Assembly: GCF_003058225.1 (NCBI RefSeq) | Contig: NZ_QBUG01000001.1 | Location: forward strand, 930,001-994,000 | DNA from: Promicromonospora sp. AC04 | GTDB lineage: Bacteria; Actinomycetota; Actinomycetes; Actinomycetales; Cellulomonadaceae | DNA length: 64,000 nucleotides | Direction: 5' to 3' | Shown here: positions 61,838 to 64,000 of the stretch, piece after piece | How positions within the stretch are numbered: the stretch's first letter is position 1 | How the letters are laid out: the number at the start of each line of letters is the position of its first letter | Notes under the pieces: model-generated | The model's input: the letters and a program-made list of their open reading frames with translations, nothing else | Databases searched by the model: none | Told to the model about the DNA's origin: nothing | Program-made: the position numbers and the translations under genes

Positions 61838-64000
61838 GCGCTGGTACGTCGCGACGCGACGAACGCGGCACCCCTGTCCCACAGGTCGCGGGACTTGACG
61901 TACAGGTCCTGGTTCCAGGGCTTGAGCCAGCCCGCCCAGTGGACGATGCTCGGGTCGGTCACCGTCTCCTGCGTGGGCCAGTTGTTCCAGGCCGGCTCGA
62001 TCTTGCGGTACCGGGAGCCGGCGTAGCAGTTCAGGATCTCCTGGTCGTTGAGACCGTAGGTCTCCACGTACGCCACGTAGTCGGCGGTGAAGCCCTCCGA
62101 CCGCATCTGCGCGAGGTCCATGAGCAGGATGCCCGCGTTGAAGCCGTCGAAGTCGTTCGGGTGCCGCTGGTACATCGCGCGGAAGAACTCGTTGGCGACC
62201 ACGGGCTCCTCCGACAGGCGGCGGCCCTGCTTCAGGATGTTGCCGAGACCGCTGCGCACGCCGTGCCCGACGGACGGACGGGCGGCGAGCGGGGAGCCAC
62301 CGAGGTCGACGTCGTGCAGCGTCGCGATGTCCTTGACGGTCAGCGCGTCGATGTCGTGGTAGACCACGCGGTCGAGGTTCGGGAGCAGCTCCGGCAGGAG
62401 CAGGCGGTCCATCGTGGAGACCGTGATGTGCTTGAGCATGCCGAGCACCGGCCCGTAGTCGATGTCGTCGCACGCGATCCACTCGAAGCTGACCTCGGGG
62501 AACAGGCCGGCGAGCCGGTCGTGGTCCTCCGTGGTGTGGTCGCGCGTGAGCGCGACGACGTGGAGCGGACGGTCCGAGTGCTGGACCATACCGCCGATGA
62601 CGATCTCCATCTCCTGCTTGAGGTTGCCGTCCAGCGCGACCGCCACGTTGACGACCTCACCGGTGCGCGGCGCGGTGGCCGGCGTCAGCACGCGCGACGC
62701 ACGCGCCGTCCGGCACGCCTCGTCGACGTCGAAGGACGCCGTCAGCTTCGTGGTCGGGGCGGCGAAGCGCTCCTCGGCCAGTGCCACCTCCGGCGCGACG
62801 GTCTTGCGCCACTCGGCGTAGACCTCCTCGCGCGACGCGCCCTGGAGCACGAGGGCCATCGCCGGCGCGAGCAGGCGACGGATGCGCTCGCGCATCGCGT
62901 TCAGGTCGTTCTCGTCGGCGTCGAGCAGGCCCGCGAACCGCACGTCGGCGCGGTTCTTCGGGGTGAACTGCACGTTCGCACCGATCGACCACGACGGCAG
63001 GTAGCAGTGCAGACGCGAGGTGACGACCTGGCCGAACTCCGAGCGGTAGCTCTCCAGGAGCCCCAGCGCCTCGCGGACGTTCGGGCCCATCGACGTCCAG
63101 CGGACGTCCTCGTGCATCTGCGTGATCTGGATGGCGTCGTCCGTCGGCGCCGGGGTGTCCACGTAGGCGGTGGGGCCGCCGACCGGGACCGGCGTGGCGG
63201 CGTCCGGGAACACCGTGCTGATCGTCGTGGTGAGGCAGCCCGAGAAGAAGGCCGGCACGCCGCGGGCGAGCAGCAGGTAGACCGTGTTCCAGTCGCGGCA
63301 GCCGATCGGGCCGTGCGCCTTGAGGTACTCGATCGCCTCGGGCGTGAGCATGTTCGGGCGGTTCACGTGGAACGAGATGAACAGCGGGTTCACGTTCGGG
63401 TTGAACGGGAAGTCGTAGGCCAGCCCGAAGATGTCCTGCATGTACCAGCCGAACGCGATCGCCCACGTGTTCTCGGGGACGGCGTCGTAGCTCGACGAGT
63501 CGCGGTTGAGGGCCATCAGCTGGACGTCGGCGCCGGGGCCGTCGATCGCGAGCTCGGGGCGCACCCGGCCCTGGAGCTCGGAGACCACCTCGACGAGCTC
63601 GTCGTCGCCGTGCAGGCGCAGGTTCGCGTGGCGGACCAGGTGGCCCAGGCTCGCGATGGTCTGCACGTAGTCGCCCACGTTGGACGACGTCGTGCCCTCG
63701 TCCGGCTGCTTGTAGTCGATGACGCCGAACGAGACGTGCCCCTGCGGGACGGTCGCGGTCTGCGGCGTGATGGCGCGCGCCGTGAAGTCGGCGAGCAGCT
63801 CGATGCGGCGGGCGAGCCTCTCGTCCGCGTCGCCGGCCTCGCGGGCCGCGTCGATCGCGCGGGACGCCGCTGAGTGCTCCTTGACCGCGAAGAAGATCGA
63901 CGCCATGGCGAACAGGTCCTTGGCGCCGTGCACCAGGCCCTGGTCGATCCACTTGACGCACTCGTCGACCACGCTCAGGTCGCCGACCTGGGCCGCGGTG
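61834..64000 (-). CDS. Fusion: polysaccharide pyruvyl transferase-like domain plus GT8 glycosyltransferase, 5' end outside window
   Basis: The frame is open to the right edge with no stop, so the start may lie outside; GTG 63972 is the first visible candidate, giving 712 residues. Residues ~80-430 from that start follow the polysaccharide pyruvyl transferase pattern (SSNVGDYVQTIASLG; AIAFGWYMQDIF; GCRDWNTVYLL). Residues ~440-710 are a GT8 enzyme: VNVAVALDGNLKQEME, the DxD-like HDIDALTVKDI, FNAGILLMDLAQMR, LNDQEILNCY and IVHWAG. It would add a ketal pyruvate and a sugar to a wall or capsule polymer. The two domains in one chain are unusual. Confidence 0.85.
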   Translation of the reverse strand, partial: TAAQVGDLSVVDECVKWIDQGLVHGAKDLFAMASIFFAVKEHSAASRAIDAAREAGDADERLARRIELLADFTARAITPQTATVPQGHVSFGVIDYKQPDEGTTSSNVGDYVQTIASLGHLVRHANLRLHGDDELVEVVSELQGRVRPELAIDGPGADVQLMALNRDSSSYDAVPENTWAIAFGWYMQDIFGLAYDFPFNPNVNPLFISFHVNRPNMLTPEAIEYLKAHGPIGCRDWNTVYLLLARGVPAFFSGCLTTTISTVFPDAATPVPVGGPTAYVDTPAPTDDAIQITQMHEDVRWTSMGPNVREALGLLESYRSEFGQVVTSRLHCYLPSWSIGANVQFTPKNRADVRFAGLLDADENDLNAMRERIRRLLAPAMALVLQGASREEVYAEWRKTVAPEVALAEERFAAPTTKLTASFDVDEACRTARASRVLTPATAPRTGEVVNVAVALDGNLKQEMEIVIGGMVQHSDRPLHVVALTRDHTTEDHDRLAGLFPEVSFEWIACDDIDYGPVLGMLKHITVSTMDRLLLPELLPNLDRVVYHDIDALTVKDIATLHDVDLGGSPLAARPSVGHGVRSGLGNILKQGRRLSEEPVVANEFFRAMYQRHPNDFDGFNAGILLMDLAQMRSEGFTADYVAYVETYGLNDQEILNCYAGSRYRKIEPAWNNWPTQETVTDPSIVHWAGWLKPWNQDLYVKSRDLWDRGAAFVASRRTSA

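Noticed and set aside
1-64000. CRISPR array, prophage, insertion sequence or tRNA
   Set aside because: No regularly spaced repeats, phage structural or transposase genes, or cloverleaf sequence were seen in reading both strands; a dedicated tRNA or HMM scan would be needed to exclude them fully.

Overview
The window is 64 kb of very GC-rich chromosome from a high-GC Gram-positive (Actinomycetota). Supporting marks are the many GTG starts, overlapping ATGA/GTGA gene junctions, an acyl-CoA carboxylase beta plus epsilon pair, tandem LytR-CpsA-Psr proteins, a DtxR/IdeR-type iron box and a PHO-box-like repeat. A soil or plant-litter member of the Micrococcales fits best, but genus is inference. 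No rRNA, tRNA, CRISPR array or insertion sequence was seen.

Bases 1-24,830 form a large catabolic island for aromatic compounds. A leftward operon (FAD monooxygenase, SnoaL-like protein, FAH-family enzyme, RidA, MFS exporter, aldehyde dehydrogenase, then PabA-PabB) and a rightward operon (amidohydrolase, RbsC/SBP/RbsA-type importer, DUF3500 protein) diverge from one 317-bp control region. GntR and ROK regulators, two secreted type-B carboxylesterases, a LysR regulator and a second operon follow: homoprotocatechuate-2,3-dioxygenase-like enzyme, RraA-type aldolase, 2-oxo-pentenoate-type hydratase, HpaI-type aldolase. A convergent LigM-like tetrahydrofolate-dependent O-demethylase closes the island. 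Read together: esters are cut outside the cell, the acid is imported, hydroxylated or demethylated, ring-cleaved, oxidised, hydrated and split to central metabolites. The exact substrate cannot be read from sequence.

Bases 25,020-31,492 are an AraC-controlled galactoside module (GH35 enzyme plus a three-part importer). Bases 31,485-34,218 hold a TetR regulator, an SDR with an unusual N-terminal domain and an HSL-type hydrolase. Bases 34,219-34,710 are odd: an iron box joined to the tail of a siderophore-type ABC ATPase, a cluster of DnaA-box-like sites, and a perfect 40-bp palindrome at the start of an aminotransferase gene. A LysE-LysG-LysE export locus follows.

Bases 38,344-64,000 are mostly envelope and housekeeping genes: two LCP ligases, a phytase-like/GDPD fusion behind a PHO-box-like repeat, a drug exporter, an SRAP protein, a DUF1016 nuclease remnant, an ECF sigma factor with its membrane partner, a HAD hydrolase, an SDR, an XRE regulator, a secreted lysyl-oxidase-like protein, a crotonase, a class III cyclase, BirA, the acyl-CoA carboxylase beta and epsilon subunits, and three glycosyltransferase-type proteins at the right edge. 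A palindromic element occurs twice, each copy exactly filling the gap between two convergent genes.
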